NCBI GenBank assembly: GCA_013204555.1 | Contig: JABMNO010000009.1 | Span: 62,001 to 126,000, forward strand | Reading direction: 5' to 3' | DNA from: Chloroflexota bacterium | Lineage (GTDB): Bacteria; Chloroflexota; Dehalococcoidia; Lucifugimonadales; Lucifugimonadaceae | Length of the DNA stretch: 64,000 nt | Shown: piece after piece, positions 33,861 to 41,568 of the stretch | Layout of the letters: every line of letters starts with the position of its first letter | How positions within the stretch are numbered: position 1 is the stretch's first letter | Translations under genes and position numbers: made by a program | Notes under the pieces: generated by a model | Database searches by the model: none | Told to the model about the DNA's origin: nothing | What the model saw: the letters and a program-made list of their open reading frames with translations, nothing else

Positions 33861-34910
33861 ATGAAGATCCGATCGGTCAAAGCGATCTACCCCAACTACC
33901 GTCACATTGCGCCGTCATGGCGAACTGACATGTGGCAAATCGTTGTTCAAATTACGTCTGACACGGGACACACCGGATTCGGATTTGGCGGTGGAGGGCG
34001 GGCGTCTCTTCCAGTCGTGAACGGCCACTTCAGTGAACTCATCGTTGGCAAAGAGGTCAACTCCACGGAGGATATCGCCGCAATATGGGACCACCTCTAC
34101 TTCGAGTCCATTCCCTACGGGCGCAAAGGGGTAGCGATGATGGCACTCAGCGGAGTGGATCTAGCGCTGTGGGACCTGCTAGGAAAGGCCGAGGGGAAGA
34201 CAGTCGCGAACCTGATCTCGTCTGATACAAAGTCCAATATTCTTTGCTATGGCACCGGGCCTGATCCCGATTACCACGCAGACCTGGGCTTTTCAGGCAC
34301 GAAGACGCCTCATCGCTGGACTGGCGAGCAATCTGAAATTGATAGCCTGATCGCGTGGGCAGATCGGGCTCGGGCCGCTCTTGGCCCCGATGGTCAGCTC
34401 ATGATCGATACGTATATGTCATGGGACTCAGACACCACAGCTTCAATGGCCAAACATCTCTCCGAATATGAAATCCACTGGTTCGAAGACGTCCTCACGC
34501 CGGATGATCTTGAAGGCCAAGCGGAATTGCGAAAGCTTGTCGGAAACGTGAATGTGGCTGGTGGGGAGCACGAGTTCTCGCACCACGGCTTTAATGAGAT
34601 CGCCCGTGTGGGGGCGCTAGACATCTGGCAGCCAGACATCACCTGGTGTGGAGGGATCACAGCGGGGCTACGTATCGTTGATATCGCCGCCGACCACGGC
34701 GCTCCTGTTGTGCCGCACCGCGGAGGAGAGGTGTGGGGGCTCCATTTGATTGCCGCCACGGACTGCGTGGACCTCGCGGAATTTGTTACCGGCCCGGCCA
34801 ATGCCACCATGGATGAAGTTTGGCTGGGAGCTCCAGAGCCGGTCGGTGGACGGATTGATCTATCTGAATCGTCCGGGTTCGGAGTCGAACCCAATGAAGC
34901 ACTGCTTTGA
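33861..34910 (+). CDS. Enolase-superfamily acid-sugar dehydratase, L-rhamnonate dehydratase-like
   Basis: 349 residues from ATG 33861 (ATG 33843 adds six). The barrel metal ligands are LMIDTYMSWD (Asp), IHWFEDVL (Glu) and AGGEHEFSHHG (Glu); DIWQPDITWCGGITAGLRI and PVVPHRGGEVWGLH follow with the catalytic His. The combination of MSWD, GEHE and PDITWCGG is typical of L-rhamnonate dehydratases, which turn L-rhamnonate into 2-keto-3-deoxy-L-rhamnonate. An HpcH/HpaI aldolase of the kind that splits this product lies 2 kb further on (36957-37724), on the other strand. The usual SmaI-type rhamnose genes are missing, so the exact sugar acid remains open. Confidence 0.9.
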   Translation: MKIRSVKAIYPNYRHIAPSWRTDMWQIVVQITSDTGHTGFGFGGGGRASLPVVNGHFSELIVGKEVNSTEDIAAIWDHLYFESIPYGRKGVAMMALSGVDLALWDLLGKAEGKTVANLISSDTKSNILCYGTGPDPDYHADLGFSGTKTPHRWTGEQSEIDSLIAWADRARAALGPDGQLMIDTYMSWDSDTTASMAKHLSEYEIHWFEDVLTPDDLEGQAELRKLVGNVNVAGGEHEFSHHGFNEIARVGALDIWQPDITWCGGITAGLRIVDIAADHGAPVVPHRGGEVWGLHLIAATDCVDLAEFVTGPANATMDEVWLGAPEPVGGRIDLSESSGFGVEPNEALL

Positions 34911-35018
34911 GCCAGATGTATCGTTCAATGTACGCATAATGCCAGCAGATGCGTCTAGAATCATCAGCGTAATCGGACTACTGAATATGGGGTTCAGCTA
35001 GATCCACGGGGATTCGTA

Positions 35019-36830
35019 TTGGGTTCAACTACCAAGGGCAATGACGGCGACGCGCGAGACCGAGAGCTTTTAGAGCTTTCAGTTCTAGCCGAAATCGGCC
35101 AACTGCTAACGGCTACCCTTGACGTCAATGGCGTTTATGAGCGTTTCGCTGAGATAGCCAGCCAACTTCTTCCCTTCGACCGCATCGCCATTGCTGAGCT
35201 CGACGTGGCAGCCGGCACCTTGACTACCACCTATGAATCCGGCATCCATATCGAGGCCTGGGGTATCGGGAAGACTCGACCGATGTTTGGCCCTCTAAAC
35301 CAGATGGCGCTTGAATCTGGTGGCGCCATGATGCTGGACAAAGAGCTCGCGATCTGGGTAGTTACCGAATACCCGGAGTTTCAGGACATTCTCGACGCAG
35401 GCCTCTACTCCACCCTGGCCGTTCCAATCGTTTCGGATGGCAAGCCGATCGCATATTTCGCGATCAACTCGACGGCAGAGGCGGCCTACACAGCGGAGGA
35501 CGGTATTCTCGCTGAGCGTATCGTCTCCCAGATCGGTGGAGTTGTCGCTAATGCTCTAATCCGAGCTGAACTTCAGCAAGAAGTGGCGCACAGGATTACC
35601 CTGGCTGAAATCGGACGCCTGGTCAGTTCGTCAGCTGATCTCGACGACATGTACATGACCCTGGCTGGACTTGTCCGCGGTCTCATTCCATTTGACCGCA
35701 TCACAATTCTGAGAGCCAATCTTGAATCCGACATGGTCACCTACGATTACGTCGATGGCATTGAAGTCGAGTCGAGAGCCGCCGGCGATAGTATCCCGGT
35801 CCCCAGTTCGCCCTTTGAAAAAGTCATATCAGCCCGTTCCACGGTCTGGTTTGAGGCCAATCCCATTGAAGGCGAAAACGTGTCCCCGGTCCCCAGTCCA
35901 AACGCCGATCATGGAATCAAATCGATGGTTGTCACGCCACTGTTCTCACAGGGAAACGTGGTAGGAGGAATTTCACTCAGCTCACTGAGGCCTCATGCCT
36001 TCTCCCGGATTGCAACCGATCTCTTGGAACGGGTCGCTGGCCAGGTCGGCGGCGCGATAGGCGTGGCTCAACTCCGCGCTTCTGTGCAGTCCGAGGCCGA
36101 TGAACGCGTGAACCGACTTCAAGAACTGGACGCGCTAAGGCTCCAGTTCTTGCAGATGGTCACGCATGAGTTTCGGACACCGCTCGCCTCACTGCGTGTA
36201 TCCCGTGACCTTCTTGCCGAGACGCCTCTTGGTGATCTGGACGATAACTCCTACACGCGCCTCATCAACAACATGGGGCGGGGGGTAGACCGGCTTGATT
36301 CGCTCGTCACGGACCTACTCGATCTGACCATCGCACAGGCGGGCGAACTAACCCTGCATCTAGAATCTATAGACCTGCGCGATCTGATTTCGGATGCCGT
36401 CGAAATAGTCTCACCGATGGCCAGTCAACGAAACCAAGTTTTTGATATCGACATTGAATCTCCCTCCCCCGTGGCAAGGATCGACCGCCATCGAACTGAG
36501 CAGGTTCTTCTGAACTTGCTTTCCAACTCCCACAAATACTCCAATGAGAACACCGAAATCAGCGTTGCCGCAAAACGAAAAAACGGAGTGGCGGAAATTC
36601 GAGTCACCGGCAACGGACCAGATATTCCTGAAGCTGATCGTCCGCATATGTTTGAGCCGTTTTTTCGTGGGAGCGCTGATTGGACTCGGAGCACACCAGG
36701 ACGCGGACTTGGCCTATCCATTGCCAAAGCGTTCGTTGAACTCCACGGCGGTAAAATCGGTTTCGATTCGGTGCCCGGCCGCGGACCCAGCTTCTACTTC
36801 ACCCTGCCGCTCTCCGGCGGCCGCGGCTAA
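35019..36830 (+). CDS. Soluble histidine kinase with two GAF domains and a changed ATP-binding box
   Basis: 603 residues from TTG 35019, after ACGGGG. Residues about 20-185 and 195-355 are two GAF sensor domains, each starting with a helix LAEIGxLxxxxxDxxxxY and containing an LIPFDRI strand. There is no transmembrane segment. The dimerisation domain holds the phospho-acceptor His (H383, VTHEFRTPLASL), and the catalytic domain has its N box (NLLSNSHKYS) and G2 box (GRGLGLSIAK). The G1 box normally reads DNGPGIP; here it is GNGPDIP (531-537), so the adenine-binding Asp is Gly and the later Gly is Asp. No response regulator is adjacent. It may be an inactive or unusual kinase acting as a sensor scaffold. 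Confidence 0.93.
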   Translation: MGSTTKGNDGDARDRELLELSVLAEIGQLLTATLDVNGVYERFAEIASQLLPFDRIAIAELDVAAGTLTTTYESGIHIEAWGIGKTRPMFGPLNQMALESGGAMMLDKELAIWVVTEYPEFQDILDAGLYSTLAVPIVSDGKPIAYFAINSTAEAAYTAEDGILAERIVSQIGGVVANALIRAELQQEVAHRITLAEIGRLVSSSADLDDMYMTLAGLVRGLIPFDRITILRANLESDMVTYDYVDGIEVESRAAGDSIPVPSSPFEKVISARSTVWFEANPIEGENVSPVPSPNADHGIKSMVVTPLFSQGNVVGGISLSSLRPHAFSRIATDLLERVAGQVGGAIGVAQLRASVQSEADERVNRLQELDALRLQFLQMVTHEFRTPLASLRVSRDLLAETPLGDLDDNSYTRLINNMGRGVDRLDSLVTDLLDLTIAQAGELTLHLESIDLRDLISDAVEIVSPMASQRNQVFDIDIESPSPVARIDRHRTEQVLLNLLSNSHKYSNENTEISVAAKRKNGVAEIRVTGNGPDIPEADRPHMFEPFFRGSADWTRSTPGRGLGLSIAKAFVELHGGKIGFDSVPGRGPSFYFTLPLSGGRG

Positions 36831-36859
36831 ACCACCAGGACCCGAGTCCCCCGATAACT

Positions 36860-36875
36860 GCGGGGCTCGCCCCGC
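36860..36875. repeat. Hairpin GCGGGGC-TC-GCCCCGC
   Basis: Perfect 7-base arms, 30 bases after the kinase stop. The same stem with a TT centre occurs in both 120-base repeats at 61704-62000, again after CT(G), so this is a partial copy of that element. It may also serve as a terminator. Confidence 0.6.
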
Positions 36876-36956
36876 CTCCGGGCCACGAGCACATTCGCAT
36901 ACACGTCTGGATCCTTCATCAGGTTCAGCAGAACCAAACCCGGCACGGCCGGCCAG

Positions 36957-37724
36957 CTATGCCTTCAACTGCTCCATGATCGTTCGGCAGGCCTGCATGT
37001 AGATTATTGCGTCAACGTTGATGGACAGGTACTGGACGCCAATGTCCAACAACCACTTCCCCATATCAACGTCTTTCGCGTATGACCCAACCGCACGGCC
37101 CTGTGCCCGCGCATCAGACGCCGCCTTGCGAAGCGCGTCCTCCACTTTCTTGCTGCGCACCTGACCCGGCATTCCCAGCGATTGCGAGATGTCATAGGGG
37201 CCCAGGAACAGGACATCGATGCCGTCCACCGTCATGATCTCATCCAGGTTGTCCAACCCGGTTTGTCCTTCAATGTGTACGACCACCGTCGTATCTTCAT
37301 TCTGCTTGTCGGTGTGGCGTTCACCGTCGTTTGCGAAATAGTCGCCCGCTCGGGTGAAGACTGAAAGACCGCGCTCGCCCACCGGGTCGTACTTCGCCGC
37401 GCCCACAACTGCTTTGGCGTCCGCAATCGTGTTGATCTGCGGTACCTGGACGCCAGCCGAGCCAATGTCCAGCGCCCTCAATATCATCCACTCGTCGATC
37501 CCGCCAACGCGAATGATCGGAGCGACGCCAGCGCTATCGGCGGCTATGCACATATCCTGGGCCGCTTCCATCCCGATTGGTCCGTGCTCGGTATCGATGA
37601 TCAGGAAGTCCATCCCGGCATGTCCGAGTGACTCCACCATTGGCATTGACGGAATGATGCAGAACGGGCCTACGACAACTTCACCCGCCTGAAGCTTCTT
37701 TTTCAACTTTCCTTCGTTAGGCAA
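36957..37724 (-). CDS. HpcH/HpaI family aldolase
   Basis: 255 residues with the class II pyruvate-aldolase barrel: VVVGPFCIIPSMPMVESLGH, DFLIIDTEHGPIGMEAAQDM (Glu/His pocket), VQVPQINTIADAKAVVGAAK (the Pro-Gln-x-x segment), VHIEGQTGLDNLDEI (metal Glu) and VLFLGPYDISQSLGMPG (metal Asp). It cleaves 2-keto-3-deoxy sugar acids or 4-hydroxy-2-oxo acids to pyruvate and an aldehyde, with a divalent metal. It would suit the product of the rhamnonate-dehydratase-like enzyme nearby; the two lie on opposite strands, so they are not one operon. Confidence 0.92.
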   Translation of the reverse strand: MPNEGKLKKKLQAGEVVVGPFCIIPSMPMVESLGHAGMDFLIIDTEHGPIGMEAAQDMCIAADSAGVAPIIRVGGIDEWMILRALDIGSAGVQVPQINTIADAKAVVGAAKYDPVGERGLSVFTRAGDYFANDGERHTDKQNEDTTVVVHIEGQTGLDNLDEIMTVDGIDVLFLGPYDISQSLGMPGQVRSKKVEDALRKAASDARAQGRAVGSYAKDVDMGKWLLDIGVQYLSINVDAIIYMQACRTIMEQLKA

Positions 37725-37804
37725 CTGGAGACTCCTGAATTGAGACTGGGTTTATGGATGACAAGTTTAGACAGCCCGCTGGTCTGTGTCACAGTCCAAT
37801 CGAG

Positions 37805-39016
37805 CTAAAAGATAATCAGCGGGATCTTCATCTCGGCGTGAGATAGGCCTGAGTGACCTGAGATGATTCGATCGTCAGCCGGCATATCAACATATGAAAA
37901 CGCTCGCGCTCCACGTGAAATGCCCATCCACTGGCCTACCCTTGACCTCGTAACCTCCGCGAGCGGTCCCGGCCCAAACAGACGAAGTTCGTCAAGCTCA
38001 TCTACCGCAAGTAAGAAAGCCCAATCGCTGTACTCACGCCTGAATGCGCGCGCGAATTCCTCGCTTTTTGCGTCCTCAACTTCAAAGTACGCCACACGGT
38101 AATCCCCGGAGGGTGCCACCCGCAGCAGTTTGCCAGGCGCACTGCCTGGGCTGATGTCTATGCTGCCGTCCGAAGGCTCATCCAGGTGACCGTGGTCGGA
38201 GATGACCACCACCGTCGCCTGACCCTGTAGCTCCTCTGCGAACCGCTCAAGCGAGGCGTTGACCCGTTGCAACATGTTGATTGTGTCCACATGCCCCGTG
38301 CCCTTCATGTGAGTCAACGTGTCGAACTTGGCGAAATAGAGGTAATCATGAGTTGGCCCGTCGGCCCTCGCGACATGATCTGCCAGTATTTCCAGGCCGC
38401 GGTCCAGTTCCATGTCTGGATACGCCGGAATTCGCGCACCAGCCGACTGGTATCGGGTGAACTCGCTCTCGAAAATCGACGCTGGCATTACGAATATCGA
38501 GTCTCTGTCAGAGCCTTCCAGCAGCGCCGGCCTGTCCCAGATTTTCTCGGAACTAACGCCCAGTTGGGCCAGAGGTCTCCGGTCTGATCGCCGGACGAAC
38601 GGCAAGATGATCGTCGAGCCATCAATCTCCGGTAGATGGACGAACCATGAAGTTATTCCGTGGTCCGCGGGCCACAATCCAGTCGCATATGTGGTGAAAG
38701 AAACGCTGGTAGTTGAGGGAAATGGCGCATTCATCGTAGCCACCAATTTGCGCCTCAAGAACGCGCCGTCTGGCAGGCTGTCCACGAAGCTCATCCCAAG
38801 ACCGTCAATGGCAAGCACGATGAGATGCTCTGGCTCGCCAATTAGATCAACGATTTCACGTTTGCCCGGACTATCCGCAACTCCCTCTACGCCATTGATT
38901 TCCGCAATTGCGAGAGCAAAATCTACCGAATTGAGGTGCTCAGGATCTGGCCGCACCAACTCACCGCGATCGAACGCGCTCAATAGCTCCAGGGCATCAT
39001 CTGATAGCGGCGGCAT
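37805..39016 (-). CDS. Alkaline-phosphatase-superfamily phosphodiesterase/pyrophosphatase
   Basis: 403 residues. LIVLAIDGLGMSFVDSL carries the first metal Asp; FPSTTSVSFTTYATGLWPAD holds the Thr/Ser nucleophile in the PST(T) motif of nucleotide pyrophosphatase/phosphodiesterases; VVISDHGHLDEP carries the second metal group (Asp-His-x-His); and ISGHSGLSHAEMKIPLIIF ends the domain with its His. The fold hydrolyses phosphomonoesters or diesters. There is no signal peptide, so it is likely cytoplasmic. It is divergently transcribed from an MBL hydrolase gene at 39126. Confidence 0.88.
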   Translation of the reverse strand: MPPLSDDALELLSAFDRGELVRPDPEHLNSVDFALAIAEINGVEGVADSPGKREIVDLIGEPEHLIVLAIDGLGMSFVDSLPDGAFLRRKLVATMNAPFPSTTSVSFTTYATGLWPADHGITSWFVHLPEIDGSTIILPFVRRSDRRPLAQLGVSSEKIWDRPALLEGSDRDSIFVMPASIFESEFTRYQSAGARIPAYPDMELDRGLEILADHVARADGPTHDYLYFAKFDTLTHMKGTGHVDTINMLQRVNASLERFAEELQGQATVVVISDHGHLDEPSDGSIDISPGSAPGKLLRVAPSGDYRVAYFEVEDAKSEEFARAFRREYSDWAFLLAVDELDELRLFGPGPLAEVTRSRVGQWMGISRGARAFSYVDMPADDRIISGHSGLSHAEMKIPLIIF

Positions 39017-39125
39017 TCCTCGATATTACCCCCCGACTACCGGGATCGTCAGAAATGGTTGCCCCAAAACTGATAATTTCTTTTGATCATTGCACCAAAA
39101 CACAAATTAGAAGAGGTATCTGACC

Positions 39126-39986
39126 ATCTCAAAAAGCGAGATCATCTTTCTGGGCACAGGCACATCCGAGGGTGTGCCACGCGTCAGTTGCCTCACCCGG
39201 AATCCGGTCACATGCGAAGTCTGTGCGTCGTCGGTCAAACCAGGTTCAAAGAACCGAAGGCGGAACACATCACTCCTGATCCGCTACGCCCAGCCCGGCG
39301 GCGGGAAAAAGAACATCGTTATTGATGTTGGAAAGTTCTTCTGGCATTCCGCCATTGAGTGGTTTCCCAGGTATCAGGTCCCCGGTATCGACGCGATCGT
39401 CATCACCCACGCCCACGCCGATGCCATTGGAGGTATGGATGATCTGCGTGACTGGACAAACAACGTTCAGGAAGCCATCCCCATATACCTCCGGCAGCGC
39501 GACCTGGATGTCATTGCCAAGACGCACTTCTACCTCGTGGATGCTTCTCTGCAGACCGGTGGAGGCGGCATCGCAAAGCTCCGGTTCGATCTGATAGATG
39601 AAGAGCCGTTTGAAGTTCATGGACTGAAATTGACGCCGCTCCCGGTAGAGCACGGCGAGCGAATGATCGCACTGGGATACCGCTTCGGCGACTTCTCTTA
39701 CGTCTCAGACGCGTCGCACATCCCAGACTCCACAGCCAAACTCATCGAAGGCTCGGACATTCTTGTAATGGACGCCCTCAGAGCAACGCCGCACCGCTCC
39801 CACTTCAACATCGAACAGGCCATCGAACAGATACGCAGATTCCGTCCCCGGAAAGCCTACTTAGTAGACATGACCCACGATAGCGACCACGAAAAAACGA
39901 ACGCTGAGTTGGCGAAGTTAAAGACCTCTGAGGGCCTGGATATCGAACTTGCCTACGATGGTTTGAAGTTGGAGACGTTGCTTTAG
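39126..39986 (+). CDS. PhnP-like metallo-beta-lactamase-fold hydrolase with no standard start codon
   Basis: The family-typical first strand, EIIFLGTGTSEGVPRVSC, begins 36 bases before the first standard start in frame (GTG 39174), and a TAG closes the frame at 39108. Between them only CTG 39120 or ATC 39126 could start. ATC lies 9 bases after the ribosome site GAAGAGG, the ideal distance, so 39126 is used here. One base change (ATC from ATG) or a sequencing error would explain it. The rest is normal: AIVITHAHADAIGGMDDL (HxHxD-like zinc motif with Ala at one site), PLPVEHG, YVSDASHIPD and LVDMTHD. Relatives of PhnP cleave cyclic phosphodiesters. Confidence 0.85.
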   Translation: MSKSEIIFLGTGTSEGVPRVSCLTRNPVTCEVCASSVKPGSKNRRRNTSLLIRYAQPGGGKKNIVIDVGKFFWHSAIEWFPRYQVPGIDAIVITHAHADAIGGMDDLRDWTNNVQEAIPIYLRQRDLDVIAKTHFYLVDASLQTGGGGIAKLRFDLIDEEPFEVHGLKLTPLPVEHGERMIALGYRFGDFSYVSDASHIPDSTAKLIEGSDILVMDALRATPHRSHFNIEQAIEQIRRFRPRKAYLVDMTHDSDHEKTNAELAKLKTSEGLDIELAYDGLKLETLL

Positions 39987-40055
39987 CGAGTCACAAATCT
40001 CTCTTCCGCGTAAGCAGCGAAGATGAGATTCTTACGGCGGTCGCGCAGCCTCTCT

Positions 40056-40118
40056 CCTCAGAACGACGGATGCGTTGAACGCCTCATCAGCTGGTACACG
40101 AAATTCGTCGTCCTGAGG
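40056..40118. terminator. Imperfect long inverted repeat between convergent genes
   Basis: CCTCAGAACGACG (40056-40068) pairs with CGTCGTCCTGAGG (40106-40118) with one mismatch across a 37-base loop. It lies between the convergent MBL and RraA genes. The TCCTGAGG wording links it to the CCTGAG/GTCGAAGG repeats seen elsewhere. Confidence 0.45.
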
Positions 40119-40179
40119 TCCGGCTCCGAGGACCGTGAAGACCTCATCCCAAGCGCCGCATTAAACGAGAGGCCTCCGC

Positions 40180-40923
40180 CTACCCGCCCTGCTCAGCTTT
40201 CCAGGCGCGGAACTCTGCGAACGTCTCATCGTCTGGCGGGTAGTAGCGACCCGGCGAGAGCTGCCGCTCATCCAGCCTTGCCCGAATCCACTCCTCAAGC
40301 TCGTCATACTCAATCGCCTTCTGAGCGATTTCAACCGCTGATATCCGGGGAATCACAATCACACCGTCATCATCTGCATGGATGTAGTCGCCCGGTCGGA
40401 CCAGCACGCCATCGACCGCCACCGGGTGGTTAGTCTCATACGGCGTGCCAACCCTGGTCCCTAGGTTTGACGTCTTGTCGTACCCAAACAGCTTGATGCC
40501 GTAATCCTTCACCACGTGCATGTCACGAATTCCGCCATCACACACCAGGCCTTCGATGCCTCGCTGCTTGAGTCTCAAAAACTTGATATCTCCGCCAATG
40601 GACATGCGTTTGTTGCGCATTGCTTCCATGACGATCACGTCATTCTTCCCGGCCGCCTCAAACGCGGCGTACTCCGGAGACGCCTCTCCACCCGGCTTCT
40701 CAGCATCGGCGTCGGGCCTCGCAGGCACAAATCGGACTGTGACAGCCCTACCCACAAGTCTCTCCCCTGGATTCATATTCTTGATATTGGGCATGTACAC
40801 GTGGTGCGGCTCATAGCCATTGCGTGCCAGCGTGTCGATCACAGCTGTGGAGTTGATCTTGCGAAGCCCATCAAGCTGCTCCTGCGATAGGACGTGGTCA
40901 GGCGTTACGGGTACGTCAGGCAT
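40180..40923 (-). CDS. RraA family protein (HMG/CHA aldolase-like), second copy
   Basis: 247 residues. INSTAVIDTLARNGYE opens the fold, NPGERLVGRAVTVRFVP is the first conserved strand, and SIGGDIKFLRLKQRGIEGLV then CDGGIRDMHVVKDYGIKLFG forms the metal and keto-acid pocket. PGDYIHADDDGVIVIPR is the C-terminal signature. It differs from the copy at 23558 by a C-terminal extension (YYPPDDETFAEFRAWKAEQ) that is common in bacterial aldolase/decarboxylase members. Likely a Mg2+-dependent keto-acid aldolase or decarboxylase in aromatic or sugar-acid breakdown. It converges on the MBL gene. Confidence 0.9.
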   Translation of the reverse strand: MPDVPVTPDHVLSQEQLDGLRKINSTAVIDTLARNGYEPHHVYMPNIKNMNPGERLVGRAVTVRFVPARPDADAEKPGGEASPEYAAFEAAGKNDVIVMEAMRNKRMSIGGDIKFLRLKQRGIEGLVCDGGIRDMHVVKDYGIKLFGYDKTSNLGTRVGTPYETNHPVAVDGVLVRPGDYIHADDDGVIVIPRISAVEIAQKAIEYDELEEWIRARLDERQLSPGRYYPPDDETFAEFRAWKAEQGG

Positions 40924-41002
40924 AGATGCTCCGGGGAATGAAGTTACGAACGATCATTGGAAGTTCCGACGACCGATTATAGGTTGCACGCGCGCGAAAC
41001 GA

Positions 41003-41557
41003 CTAAGTAGTGGAATGGACCGACCGTAACTCTTGGGCCAATATGTCAGCCTTTTCCATCAGTTCAATTATTTGGGCTCTCAACCTCTCGAACTGTTTCC
41101 ACTCATCAGGACGTTGCAACTTGATTGCTTCCAGGTCAACCTCATTCGCGTTGCTCGCTGTGTAACTTCCGATTCGTTTCAATCGTTCGGATTTGGCTCG
41201 AGACGATTGTCCGAGTCGGTCCAAGTGCTGCTCTACGGTCTTCCCTCCCTTTTTGGAATTGCACAATTTGCAGCAAGGGACAAGATTTCCAATCTGGTGG
41301 CCATATCCACGTAGCAGTCCATTTTTGACGAGACCAACAACGTGATCCCAAGTCTCTGCTTCCGCGTCACAGTACACGCAGGATAAATCGCCATCTGGAT
41401 CCTGCCCCAGAAATCTCAAAACAGCACTCTGGACTTGCGATTCATCGTAATCATCGACGGGCGCTAACGCCGATGCAAACGCGTGACTGATCGTAGTCTT
41501 GCGCCGTCCGGCGATGTTGTAGACCTTCAAATGATTCCGAATAGAAGCGATTTTCAT
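41003..41557 (-). CDS. HNH endonuclease family protein
   Basis: 184 residues from ATG 41557 (TAGGTGG lies upstream; a longer start at 41584 would run into the M20 gene). The middle holds an HNH-type zinc finger: SCVYCDAEAETWDHVVGL (two Cys and the Asp-His pair), then GHQIGNLVPCCKLCNSKKG with Asn and two more Cys. The N- and C-termini are helical and Lys/Arg-rich. It sits 12 bases after the M20 peptidase gene, at the end of a run of housekeeping-like genes, and is more AT-rich by eye than they are, so it may be an insertion. Standalone HNH proteins occur in restriction, homing and phage contexts; the target is unknown. Confidence 0.85.
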   Translation of the reverse strand: MKIASIRNHLKVYNIAGRRKTTISHAFASALAPVDDYDESQVQSAVLRFLGQDPDGDLSCVYCDAEAETWDHVVGLVKNGLLRGYGHQIGNLVPCCKLCNSKKGGKTVEQHLDRLGQSSRAKSERLKRIGSYTASNANEVDLEAIKLQRPDEWKQFERLRAQIIELMEKADILAQELRSVHSTT

Positions 41558-41568
41558 GGCGCCGCCAC

